Shown here: positions 1 to 7,729 of the stretch, piece after piece | Numbering within the stretch: position 1 is the first letter of the stretch | Layout: the number at the start of each line of letters is the position of its first letter | DNA from: Treponema sp. | Lineage (GTDB): Bacteria > Spirochaetota > Spirochaetia > Treponematales > Breznakiellaceae | Direction: 5' to 3' | Length of the DNA stretch: 31,284 nt | Assembly: GCA_031263265.1 (NCBI GenBank) | Contig: JAISGE010000080.1 | Coordinates: forward strand, 1-31,284 | The notes under the pieces: generated by a model | Database searches by the model: none | What the model was told of the DNA's origin: nothing | The model's input: the letters and a program-made list of their open reading frames with translations, nothing else | Made by a program: the position numbers and the translations under genes

Positions 1-75
1 CAACCCCACCACAAACCACCACCCCCCCCCCCCCCCCCCCGCCGCCCCCCCCGCCCGGCCCGCCCCGCCCCCCCC
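1..75. repeat. C-rich low-complexity end with a C19 run
   Basis: The first 75 bases are almost only C and G, with an uninterrupted run of 19 C at 22-40 followed by broken C tracts. Base composition changes abruptly at about position 76. Such a block at the very edge is more likely a contig-end sequencing or assembly artefact than biology. A matching G19 run near the other end (31230-31248) supports this reading. Confidence 0.7.
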
Positions 76-448
76 GAAAACAATCATAGTGCCAAATCAA
101 ATCAAAAACCTCCACAATCAGCCTATATTTACTACAGCCTGTAACGGTAGCTTCTCCAAAATATTTCCCATAATAACTTGACAAGTTTCCATCTAATGAA
201 ATGGCTTGTTTATACTTAATATATCACCTTCTTTTTTATTTGTCTTGTCCATTCAAAAAATTACCAAAATCAGTAGGTATTGATCCTCAGCGAACCGCCC
301 ATAATGCTTTTCTGTATAATGACTTTTACCATTTGAGTTTAGCCTTTCCGAGGTTACCGCTGTACTTGTCATGGGGCTTCCATCTTGTTATACTTATACC
401 ATAGTTGGTAGTAAGGGATAGCAAACGCCTGGGTGGAAGGTTATAGTA
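76..448. other. gene-poor stretch upstream of the TM2 gene
   Basis: No convincing gene is visible. A plus-strand open frame at 201-404 (67 codons) has no clear ribosome binding site and no recognisable motif. On the minus strand, short open frames (for example 253-372, 39 residues, with GGAAG ahead of its ATG) follow each other in different frames and could be remnants of a decayed gene, but I cannot identify one. The stretch ends in the promoter described at 366-394. Confidence 0.5.
366..394 (+). promoter_or_regulatory. sigma70-type promoter of the TM2/winged-helix gene
   Basis: TTGTCA (366-371), a 17-base spacer and TATACT (389-394) match the -35 and -10 consensus at five of six positions each, with optimal spacing. 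Transcription would start near 401, leaving a leader of about 80 bases before the ATG at 482. No operator is obvious. Confidence 0.6.
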
Positions 449-481
449 ATGCCCCTTTTTAATCGGTCTGGGGAGGTTAGG

Positions 482-985
482 ATGTATAGTGTTGGTATAG
501 CATATTTGCTTTGGCTCGTATCAGGATGTGGAGCCCTAGGCTTTCATCGGTTTTACTTGGGAAAAATCCCTACGGGTATACTCTGGATGTGTACCGGTGG
601 GCTGGGAATGGTCGGAGCTATTTACGATTTTTTTACCCTCCCCGGGCAAGTCCGAGAGGCGAATATTCGGAATGCCCTTTTTAACCAAACCGGTATGCGG
701 CATAGGTCCTCTCACTGGCGTTACGTTAATGACGGGGATGCCCGAGTGGTAAAAGAAAAAGAACCAGTAGAGCGGGTCATCCTTACATTGGCCAAAGAGA
801 ATAAGGGGATCATCACCGCCAGTGAGGTGGCCCTGGCAGCTAACATTTCTATGGACGAAGCGAAGAAAGATTTGGATGCCCTGGTTTCCAAGGGCTTTGC
901 CGACATTCGGGTTCGCAAATCCGGTACCTTGGTGTATACCCTCCCGGAATTGATGGATACCGATTCCCCTTTGGAAGATTTTTAG
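482..985 (+). CDS. TM2-domain membrane protein with C-terminal winged-helix-like domain
   Basis: The N-terminal part (about residues 5-52 from this start) is a TM2 domain: a hydrophobic helix, the signature GFHRFYLGK, a second glycine-rich helix and the terminal D-F-F. The C-terminal 75 residues are soluble and look like a winged helix (VERVILTLAKEN, then ITASEVALAANISMDEAKKD, then a wing-like strand pair). I prefer the ATG at 482 because GGAGG lies 5 bases upstream and TM2 proteins usually begin just before the first helix. An ATG at 449 with GGAAGG upstream would add 11 residues. The gene stands alone behind its own promoter and converges on murB. TM2 domains have no settled biochemical function. 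A membrane-tethered regulator is possible but is inference. Confidence 0.8.
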   Translation: MYSVGIAYLLWLVSGCGALGFHRFYLGKIPTGILWMCTGGLGMVGAIYDFFTLPGQVREANIRNALFNQTGMRHRSSHWRYVNDGDARVVKEKEPVERVILTLAKENKGIITASEVALAANISMDEAKKDLDALVSKGFADIRVRKSGTLVYTLPELMDTDSPLEDF

Positions 986-1076
986 GGCTTGTCCTCAGGG
1001 ACTGAATCGCAACACCAAGGTGCCAATACCCAGTAATTAACTGCAAAAAGGTAAAAAAGTAAGCAAGATCTCTTTC

Positions 1077-2063
1077 TTAGATTGCGTCGTTTTTACGATG
1101 TAATGCGTAGGCCGTCTCTTGATCCGGCCAGTCTCCTACAAAGAGGATCTCTGGTTCAAGGCTTATCCCCAGGGTAATGGTAACCCGCTGGCTAATATCC
1201 CGTACCAAGTCGTGGATATCTTGGGCACAGGCATTCCCGGTGTTGATGATGATATTGCCATGCCAAGGAGCTACTGCAGCCCCGCCGATCCGGAGACCTC
1301 GTAAACCCAATTCGTCAAGGATCTGTCCTGTGGGCTTTCCCCAATCCCGGTTGTTCTTAAAGACCGATCCGGCTGAAGGGAAACGGTAGTGGCCCTTACG
1401 TTTCCGATCCAGGCGGTACTGTTCCATCTCTTGCTGTATTGCCGCCTCAGGCCGCTGGCTTGTTTTAATTTTGGCGGAAAGGATAAGGAAGTCCTGATTC
1501 TGGAAGGGGCTTTTCTTATAACCATAATCCTCAGATCGATAGGGTACCACAAGCTGATGGAACTCTCTATCCAAACAATCCACCGCAACTACCCTATCGG
1601 AAAGGGATTTTTCATAACACCGGGCATTCATCCATAGGGCACCCCCCATTGAACCAGGCATACCCGCAAGGAATTCAAGTCCTCCCCGCTGATACGCTGC
1701 CAGGGTATCCAGGGCGGCATCAATCCGCGTACCTGAACGGATGATCACCTCTTCCCCGGCAATATCTACCCCTGACCACCCGCTGGTATCCAGGACAATA
1801 CCCCGGATTCCTTGATCTGAAACCACGAGATTCGCCCCACCCCCTAAAACAAAAACCGGGATGCCTTCAGCTTTGGCATGGCAGAGCAGAAAGGCCCCAT
1901 AATCCAGGAAACATGCTGCTTCAGGGCGGATCCACAGATCCGCAGGACCACCGACCTGAAAGGTGGTATGCAAGGCCAAGGGTTCGGCATACCGGATGTC
2001 TCCGGTAAATCCCGTCTCCGTATTGATTTTTTCTATGAATTTCCGTAAGCTAGTCATATTCAT
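1077..2063 (-). CDS. murB: UDP-N-acetylenolpyruvoylglucosamine reductase MurB
   Basis: MurB is the cytoplasmic FAD enzyme that reduces UDP-GlcNAc-enolpyruvate to UDP-MurNAc with NADPH, the second committed step of peptidoglycan synthesis. The FAD-binding part shows VGGPADLWIRP (residues 37-47), LGGGANLVVSDQGIRG (73-88) and GLEFLAGMPGSMGGALWMNA (128-147). The C-terminal domain has the catalytic Ser in SAGSVFKN (Ser233) and the conserved Glu in LEPEI (Glu305). The YKKSPFQ stretch fits the type II subgroup. At 328 residues it has a normal length. The gene is divergent from cysS across only 48 bases, so the two promoters must share or overlap that gap or reach into the genes. The Shine-Dalgarno sequence is weak. 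Confidence 0.96.
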   Translation of the reverse strand: MNMTSLRKFIEKINTETGFTGDIRYAEPLALHTTFQVGGPADLWIRPEAACFLDYGAFLLCHAKAEGIPVFVLGGGANLVVSDQGIRGIVLDTSGWSGVDIAGEEVIIRSGTRIDAALDTLAAYQRGGLEFLAGMPGSMGGALWMNARCYEKSLSDRVVAVDCLDREFHQLVVPYRSEDYGYKKSPFQNQDFLILSAKIKTSQRPEAAIQQEMEQYRLDRKRKGHYRFPSAGSVFKNNRDWGKPTGQILDELGLRGLRIGGAAVAPWHGNIIINTGNACAQDIHDLVRDISQRVTITLGISLEPEILFVGDWPDQETAYALHRKNDAI

Positions 2064-2111
2064 TCTGAGTATAGCAGTATCTACGAATCATGCAAGCAGT
2101 ACGGAGGTTTC

Positions 2112-3581
2112 ATGGCGCTTACGTTATTCAATACCTTGGGGCGGACTTTACAGCCCTTTGAACCTCTCAATGCCGGAAAGGTCGGTTTTTACGGGTGCGG
2201 CCCTACGGTATACAATTACGCCCATATCGGGAATCTTCGGGCCTATGTGCTCCACGATATCCTGGTCAGAACCCTGCGCCGGGCCGGGTTTGCCGTAACC
2301 CATGTGATGAACATTACTGACGTAGGCCACCTCTCCGGGGATAACGACGAAGGTGATGACAAAATGCTCAAAAGTGCGGAAGAACGGGGGAAAAGCGTTT
2401 GGGAGGTGGCAGAGCTGTATACCCAGCGTTTTTTCCAGGATACGGAACAACTCAATATCCAAAAGCCCACGGTGATCTGTAAGGCCACCGAACATATCGT
2501 CGATATGATTGCCCTTATCAAGCGAATCGAGGAGCGGGGTTTTACCTATCAAGCTGGAGGAAACCTCTACTTCGATATTACCAAGTTTACTACCTACGGT
2601 GAACTAGGCCGGTTACGATTGGAAGACCAAAAAGCAGGAGCCAGAATCGGGGTGGACGAAAATAAGCGAAACCCCCAGGATTTTGTGCTCTGGTTCACCA
2701 AAAGTAAATTTGAAAATCAGGCCATGGTGTGGGATAGTCCTTGGGGAAGGGGTTATCCGGGTTGGCATATTGAATGTTCTGCGATGAGTATTAAATACCT
2801 GGGGGAGACCTTTGATATCCATGCCGGGGGCATCGATCATGTGCCTATCCATCATACCAATGAAATTGCCCAAAGCGAAGCTGCTACCGGTAAACATCCT
2901 TGGGTTCGGTACTGGATACATAACGAATTCTTGGTTCTGGATAAAGGTAAGATGTCCAAATCCGCGGGAGACATCCTTACCCTTCAAGCTTTAATGGACG
3001 CAGGTTACGAGCCTTTAGATTACCGGTATTTTCTTTTGGGCGCTCATTACCGGAGCCAAGTTCAGTTTTCCTATGAAGCCTTGACCGGTGCCCGTAATGC
3101 CCGGAAATCGTTGATGGATAGGATCAGGGAGCGGATAAAGGCTCTGGAGGATAGGGGGTCTCTTCATGCGCTGCAGAACCAGCCATTACCCCCGGGGTTT
3201 GTTGAGCGCAAAGCAGGAGCCTATCTAAGGGCCTTTAATGCTGCATTGGAGGATGACCTTGCCACGCCGCGGGGACTGGCCGAGCTTTGGGGGATCCTCC
3301 GAGATCCGGCAGTATCGGCTGAGGATGCCCTCCGTGGAGCGTGCAATATGGATGAAGTCTTAGGGCTTAACCTGGTAGAAGAAGCGGAAAAGCAGATTCC
3401 TGGGGTAAATCATACGGAAAGTCCACAACTGCGGGATGCCATTGAAGCTTTGATAGCAGAACGGGCTATGGCAAAAAATGTCCGGGATTTTGCCAAGGCT
3501 GACCAAATCCGGCAAACCTTGAAAGAACAGGGTATTATTCTGGAAGATAGGTCTACTGAAACAGTCTGGCGCCGTGGGTAA
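2112..3581 (+). CDS. cysS: cysteinyl-tRNA synthetase
   Basis: This class I aminoacyl-tRNA synthetase charges tRNA-Cys. The HIGH-type motif is HIGN (residues 38-41) and the KMSKS loop is exact (280-284). The expected zinc ligands are visible: Cys29 in YGCGPTVYN, Cys222 in WHIECSAM, and His247 and Glu251 in HHTNEIAQSE. A DALR-like helical anticodon region and a C-terminal helical segment (RAMAKNVRDFAKADQIRQ type) complete a normal 489-residue enzyme. The start is supported by GGAGGT 4 bases upstream. The ECF sigma factor begins 65 bases downstream on the same strand with no terminator seen between, so some read-through is likely. Confidence 0.98.
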   Translation: MALTLFNTLGRTLQPFEPLNAGKVGFYGCGPTVYNYAHIGNLRAYVLHDILVRTLRRAGFAVTHVMNITDVGHLSGDNDEGDDKMLKSAEERGKSVWEVAELYTQRFFQDTEQLNIQKPTVICKATEHIVDMIALIKRIEERGFTYQAGGNLYFDITKFTTYGELGRLRLEDQKAGARIGVDENKRNPQDFVLWFTKSKFENQAMVWDSPWGRGYPGWHIECSAMSIKYLGETFDIHAGGIDHVPIHHTNEIAQSEAATGKHPWVRYWIHNEFLVLDKGKMSKSAGDILTLQALMDAGYEPLDYRYFLLGAHYRSQVQFSYEALTGARNARKSLMDRIRERIKALEDRGSLHALQNQPLPPGFVERKAGAYLRAFNAALEDDLATPRGLAELWGILRDPAVSAEDALRGACNMDEVLGLNLVEEAEKQIPGVNHTESPQLRDAIEALIAERAMAKNVRDFAKADQIRQTLKEQGIILEDRSTETVWRRG

Positions 3582-3646
3582 GGCTGGTGTTCATCCGCGG
3601 TTTTTCAGGAAGATTCCCCGATGGGTGTAACGATTGAGGACAAAAC

Positions 3647-4183
3647 TTGTTTTTACCTATGGATGATAGGGTACCCATGACGGAATTCCGTAGACTGTAT
3701 GATACGGTATTTCCGATACTGTTTAGAGTGGCCTATCGTATCGCTAATAGTGAAGAAGCAGCAGAGGATCTGTGCCAGGAGGCTTTTTTCCGGCTGTATG
3801 AAAAAAATATGGTTTTTCCCAATGCAGAAGAAGCTAAATATTGGCTTATCCGGGTAGTCAAAAATGCTGCACTCAATTATGCTAAACGTAAAGATAGGGA
3901 ACGGAAAGCATACCAAAAGGCTTTTCGTGAGGATACCAGGGTTGAAAAGACTGGAGAACAAGTACTGATTAACCAAGAAACGCAGCAAGAAGTGCAGGCA
4001 GCCCTGGAAAAATTACCAGAAAATCTGCGTATTGTATTGATATTAAAAGAATACGGTGAGCTGAATTATAAAGAAATTGGACGTGCCTTGGGCATCAGTG
4101 AAGGGAATGTAAAAGTTCGGGTATTTAGAGCCCGGGAGCGCTTGGCCGGGTTTTTATCTAAGGATGGTTCACATGTGTCCTGA
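3647..4183 (+). CDS. ECF-type RNA polymerase sigma factor
   Basis: A two-domain extracytoplasmic-function sigma factor of 178 residues. Region 2 is seen in LFRVAYRIANSEEAAEDLCQ and the following FFRLYE; region 4 in LPENLRIVLILKEYGELNYKEIGRALGISEGNVKVRVFRARERL. It redirects RNA polymerase to a small regulon, usually concerned with the cell envelope. The start is uncertain: TTG at 3647 has GAGGA 6 bases upstream, while ATG at 3677 has only a weak AGGG but would begin directly before the domain. The 3' end overlaps the anti-sigma gene, and two envelope genes follow, so the four appear co-transcribed. No classical GAAC-type autoregulatory promoter is obvious upstream. Confidence 0.92.
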   Translation: MFLPMDDRVPMTEFRRLYDTVFPILFRVAYRIANSEEAAEDLCQEAFFRLYEKNMVFPNAEEAKYWLIRVVKNAALNYAKRKDRERKAYQKAFREDTRVEKTGEQVLINQETQQEVQAALEKLPENLRIVLILKEYGELNYKEIGRALGISEGNVKVRVFRARERLAGFLSKDGSHVS

Positions 4184-4763
4184 TTATCAAATAATTTCTG
4201 TATACCTTGACCAGGAGCTTCCTTCTCCATGGAAAGAAAAAATGGAGTTGCATCTGCTCTCGTGTCCGGTATGTAGCGCCCGGCTTGAACGGTTTAGGAG
4301 GGATTCGGAAGCCCTGGGGAAGTCGCCTGGTGAGGGACTTACCCCGAAGATTTCAGCCACAGAAGCTGCAAAGGATCGGGTGTGGCAGCGTATGGAGTCT
4401 CTAGAAACCGAAAAATGGGGCTGGAGATCGAGGGGCCATACGTTCTGGCGCCGTACCCTTTCGATTCCTCTGCCTGTGGCAGCCGCGGCTGCAGCGGTGC
4501 TCATCATGTTTTTTGCCCTGACCTTGCTCCAACAGCCCACCGTGATTCCGCCGTCTCAGGATACCATGGCAGCCAGTGAGATGGTGGATATGCAGGACAT
4601 CATACCCGCATCGGATATGAATAGTGTGCTGCAATACCTGGGAAATCAGGATATGACGGATCTGGTGATCATACGGCTTCCTGAAACCAGCAGCTTCTTC
4701 AGTTCCGGGGAACCCACCATACTGAGGGCTGCGGATTATTCCCGGAGAAACCGAAGCCCATGA
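4164..4763 (+). CDS. zinc-finger (ZAS-type) membrane anti-sigma factor
   Basis: The first 40 residues carry the anti-sigma zinc motif H-x3-C-x2-C (His30, Cys34, Cys37), after a short helix with YLDQELP, as in zf-HC2 anti-sigma factors. A single membrane helix spans about residues 101-122 (Ala-rich, then VLIMFFALTLL), leaving a roughly 75-residue outer domain rich in Met, Asp and Gln. The gene overlaps the ECF sigma gene by 20 bases (or 11 if the second ATG at 4173 is used), which implies translational coupling and a cognate pair. It would hold the sigma factor at the membrane until an envelope signal releases it; that role is inferred from the family and the arrangement. Confidence 0.87.
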   Translation: MVHMCPDYQIISVYLDQELPSPWKEKMELHLLSCPVCSARLERFRRDSEALGKSPGEGLTPKISATEAAKDRVWQRMESLETEKWGWRSRGHTFWRRTLSIPLPVAAAAAAVLIMFFALTLLQQPTVIPPSQDTMAASEMVDMQDIIPASDMNSVLQYLGNQDMTDLVIIRLPETSSFFSSGEPTILRAADYSRRNRSP

Positions 4764-5347
4764 AAGCACGCGCGCTTTTACGGCGGATAACGCTCTTCGG
4801 AAGCCTGCTGTTTCTTGTTACGCGGGGGGGGGTAGCCCAAGAACCTTCCCTGGAAGAATTACTGCCCGGTCTCAAAGAACGGGCGGTAGTCCTCGATATT
4901 ATTGCTCGAATAGTAGAGAAAAATCAGGAGGAGGTCTGGAATTCCTTTAAATCAAAGGTTACTATTCCCGGAAAACCGGTGAGCTTGAAGCTGGTGGGGA
5001 CTAATATTCTCGTAGTCGTGCAATTCACCCCCTATCTTCGGGACAATGGTAACAATTTCTTAGTAGCTCAGGGGCAAATATGGGTAGATATCCCCAATCG
5101 AGGCATCCAGTATCAAACCACCATACAGACCATTCCTCTGGAATTTGGGGAACAGATCTATTTTTTCCCCCTTGGTTCGGTTGATTCCCAAGATACGGCC
5201 CATATAGAAATACAATTAGAATTACACCCTTATCACACAGAGCCTAAAGATCCTCTTGATGCTCAGGAAGTTCCTCTATCCCAGGAGGGGGATCCTGCCT
5301 CGCCCCTTGAGGGGACAGTGGTTCCGGTAAGCCCTGCAAGCCCATGA
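4760..5347 (+). CDS. secreted protein of unknown function in the ECF sigma cluster
   Basis: I do not recognise the family. The protein of 195 residues begins with a signal peptide (basic RR, hydrophobic stretch, likely cleavage after GGVA at residue 26) and so is probably periplasmic. The mature part is predominantly beta-like, with the pattern VSLKLVGTNILVVVQFTPYL around residues 73-93 and a second amphipathic strand block near 105-155. The C-terminal 40 residues are Pro/Glu-rich and look disordered. The start codon overlaps the anti-sigma stop as ATGA, and the same ATGA overlap links it to the lipoprotein gene downstream, so all four genes are likely translated together. A ligand- or partner-binding role with its neighbours is inference. 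Confidence 0.75.
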   Translation: MKARALLRRITLFGSLLFLVTRGGVAQEPSLEELLPGLKERAVVLDIIARIVEKNQEEVWNSFKSKVTIPGKPVSLKLVGTNILVVVQFTPYLRDNGNNFLVAQGQIWVDIPNRGIQYQTTIQTIPLEFGEQIYFFPLGSVDSQDTAHIEIQLELHPYHTEPKDPLDAQEVPLSQEGDPASPLEGTVVPVSPASP

Positions 5348-6999
5348 AACGCCTTGGGGGAGAATCCTTTGCTTTGAAGCGGACCTGGTATGTGCTTTTT
5401 TTCTCCTGCCTTTGTGGGTGTTTATATGCCTGTAAAGAAGAGGTGCCGCTTATTGTTTCGATGTATCCCCGGATCGGTATGAGCGGGGATATCCTCACCA
5501 TTGAAGGAAGCAGATTTGGGGCTGAACAGCTTGAATCCTACATCACCATTGCGGGCATAGCCCCTACCGGCTCCTCATACCTTTCATGGCAGGATGACCG
5601 CATCACGGTGAAAATACCGGCATTGGGAGAATCCGGCCTGGTGTATGTGCATAAAGATGGCAAAAAAAGTAATCCTTTGTTATTTTCAAACCGGACAGCC
5701 ATACCTGAACTGGTACAGAACCGGAATTTCGGCCTGGCTCCCCAAATCAGCTCGATAAAACCTGAATCGGGCGCCATTGGTGCGCTCGTAAGCATTCAGG
5801 GAAACGGGTTCGGTGCTTCCCGGGAAAGAAGCGGGGTGTTTTTCACCTGGAACGCGGAACCATCCCCTGCCGCGCCTGAGCTAAGTCAAGAGCCGGAAGT
5901 GGTAGAGGTCTTTGAAATAGAATTTGGCTATGAGCTTTGGAGTGAACGGGAAATCCGTCTGCGGATTCCTGATGGAGCAGTAAGCGGGAATATCCTAGTG
6001 CGTACCCCCAGCGGTAGTTCAAAGCCGGTTCTCTTTACGATTACCGGCAGTCCGGGAACTAAGACCTTCAAAGAAAAACGAAGCTATACCATTGCCTATA
6101 CCGTAGATATCCAGGTACAAGATGCAAAGGCTCCAAATACCCTGTACCTCTGGATTCCCCACCCGGTTAGTTCTGCTTCCCAGCGGAATGTTACTCTGTT
6201 GTCCCGTAACAAAGAACCTTTTGTGGAACCTTACCAGGGAACGACCCTTTTTCAATTAACCGATCTCCCCGCTCATACCAGTACTCGGATGAGTCTGTCA
6301 TACCTGGTTGATGTGTATACCTTGGAAACTACCCTAAGGAGTCAATCTATTCGGCAGACTGGAGATTCTCCGATTCCTGCAGTATATACCTTACCTTCCG
6401 CGCTCATACCTTCGGATAATCCTGACTTGGCCGCGGCAGCGAATGTCATCATCGGACGAGAGCGGAATCCATACGAAAAGGCCCGGAAACTATATGAATG
6501 GCTTATACATGAAGGGGGTATCCAGTGGACACCACTGCGTAACACCGCCCTGGAAGCCCTAGCACAGAAACAGGCCGATGCTTATTCCGGGGCGCTCCTG
6601 TTCTGCGCCCTGGCCAGAGCAGTGGCTATACCGGCGATTCCTGTTTCAGGGGTCCTTATAAATCGTGCCCGGCTGTCTAGCCGACATTACTGGGCGGAAT
6701 TCTGGATTGAGGGATTCGGCTGGATACCCGTGGATCCCTGCCTTGGGGCCGGGACTGCTCCGGCGGACTTCAATCTCCGTCAAAATCCAGAGGTTTATTA
6801 TTTCGGCAATCTGGATAACCAACGGATCACCTTTTCCCGGGGCCAGGGGGACCTTTCTCAGATGGATCCCCGGGGCAGGATCACGGTGCGTAATCGGGAT
6901 TATGCCCTGCAAAACCTCTGGGAAGAAGCAATTGGAGGCCTCGAGTCGTATTCTTCTTTGTGGAGCGACATCACCATTACTGGTATGTACGTACAATAA
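5344..6999 (+). CDS. lipoprotein with two IPT/TIG-like domains and a transglutaminase-like domain lacking the catalytic Cys
   Basis: The N-terminus has a signal peptide ending in a lipobox-like LYAC (Cys30), so the protein is probably lipid-anchored. Two IPT/TIG immunoglobulin-like domains follow (about residues 34-118 and 132-235, each opening with a P-x-x-G...L-x-I-x-G-x-x-F-G pattern), then a beta-rich linker (about 245-335), then a transglutaminase-like core (about 375-470). In the core the usual G-D-C is A-D-A, so Ala413 replaces the nucleophilic Cys, while His448 (RHYWAEFW) and Asp464 (GWIPVDP) remain. Cysteine peptidase or crosslinking activity is therefore unlikely, and a binding or scaffolding role is more plausible. 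It overlaps the preceding gene by ATGA. A TTG at 5374 would give a shorter signal peptide. Confidence 0.85.
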   Translation: MKRLGGESFALKRTWYVLFFSCLCGCLYACKEEVPLIVSMYPRIGMSGDILTIEGSRFGAEQLESYITIAGIAPTGSSYLSWQDDRITVKIPALGESGLVYVHKDGKKSNPLLFSNRTAIPELVQNRNFGLAPQISSIKPESGAIGALVSIQGNGFGASRERSGVFFTWNAEPSPAAPELSQEPEVVEVFEIEFGYELWSEREIRLRIPDGAVSGNILVRTPSGSSKPVLFTITGSPGTKTFKEKRSYTIAYTVDIQVQDAKAPNTLYLWIPHPVSSASQRNVTLLSRNKEPFVEPYQGTTLFQLTDLPAHTSTRMSLSYLVDVYTLETTLRSQSIRQTGDSPIPAVYTLPSALIPSDNPDLAAAANVIIGRERNPYEKARKLYEWLIHEGGIQWTPLRNTALEALAQKQADAYSGALLFCALARAVAIPAIPVSGVLINRARLSSRHYWAEFWIEGFGWIPVDPCLGAGTAPADFNLRQNPEVYYFGNLDNQRITFSRGQGDLSQMDPRGRITVRNRDYALQNLWEEAIGGLESYSSLWSDITITGMYVQ

Positions 7000-7039
7000 A
7001 AAAGCATATTGTCGAGTGTTTACGTAAAAGGAGCGTAGT

Positions 7040-7729
7040 ATGATTACGGTTATTTCTTTGGGCGGTTCTATTGTAGCCCCTGATAAGGTGGATGAACCCT
7101 TTTTAAAGGACCTGGTCTCCCTCATCAGCACCCTGTTAGAAGCGGATCCCCAGCGCCGCTTCATTTTGGTAGTCGGTGGTGGCGGACCTGCCCGGATATG
7201 GCAGCAGGCCTATCAGAACATAGCAGGAACCGCAGTTTCCCATGAGCAGGCAGATTGGATAGGCATCATGGCGACCAGGCTCAACGCGGAACTTATCCGG
7301 GGGATCCTGGGGGCTTGGTGTACCCAAGCAGTGCTCACGGATCCAACGCAAGGGGTATTTGAGGGGCGGGTGCTGGTAGCCGCAGGATGGAAACCAGGAT
7401 TTTCTTCTGATTATGATGCAGTACTCTTGGCAGAACGGTTTAAGGCCGATAAGGTGATCAATTTATCCAATATTGAACAGGTCTATACCGATGATCCTCG
7501 TATCAATGCCGACGCAAAACCGATAAACACCATAAGCTGGGCGGAATTTTGCGCCCTTGTGGGGGATGAATGGGCACCAGGGAAGCATGTTCCCTTTGAC
7601 CCTATTGCAAGCCGACATGCAGCCCAAATCGGCCTTGAGGTGCTTTGCGCCTCAGGGCGTAACCTGGAGAATTTACAAAAGATCCTTCATGGGGAACCCT
7701 TTATCGGTACCACCATAGGCCCCCTATGA
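7040..7729 (+). CDS. pyrH: uridylate (UMP) kinase, archaeal-type
   Basis: An amino-acid kinase family protein of 229 residues that converts UMP to UDP with ATP in the pyrimidine pathway. Visible motifs are the N-terminal ISLGGS, the glycine-rich VVGGGGPAR (about residues 45-53), the DYDAVLLAERFKAD nucleotide-binding stretch and VYTDDPRINADAKPI. The short length and the GGS...GGGGPARIW pattern fit the archaeal-like PyrH branch used by spirochaetes rather than the usual bacterial hexameric type. AAGGAG lies 8-9 bases before the ATG. It is probably separate from the sigma cluster, though only 40 bases lie between. Its last 6 bases overlap the end of the convergent flagellar operon. Confidence 0.92.
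   Translation: MITVISLGGSIVAPDKVDEPFLKDLVSLISTLLEADPQRRFILVVGGGGPARIWQQAYQNIAGTAVSHEQADWIGIMATRLNAELIRGILGAWCTQAVLTDPTQGVFEGRVLVAAGWKPGFSSDYDAVLLAERFKADKVINLSNIEQVYTDDPRINADAKPINTISWAEFCALVGDEWAPGKHVPFDPIASRHAAQIGLEVLCASGRNLENLQKILHGEPFIGTTIGPL

Noticed and set aside
178..183. TTGACA as a possible -35 box
   Set aside because: No -10 sequence at 16-18 bases; the nearest TATACT is about 28 bases away.
201..404. Open frame of 67 codons on the plus strand
   Set aside because: No good ribosome site, no motif, composition unlike the coding genes, and the promoter at 366-394 lies inside it.
2148..2552. Minus-strand frame of 134 codons
   Set aside because: Antisense shadow of cysS, without a ribosome site or domain.
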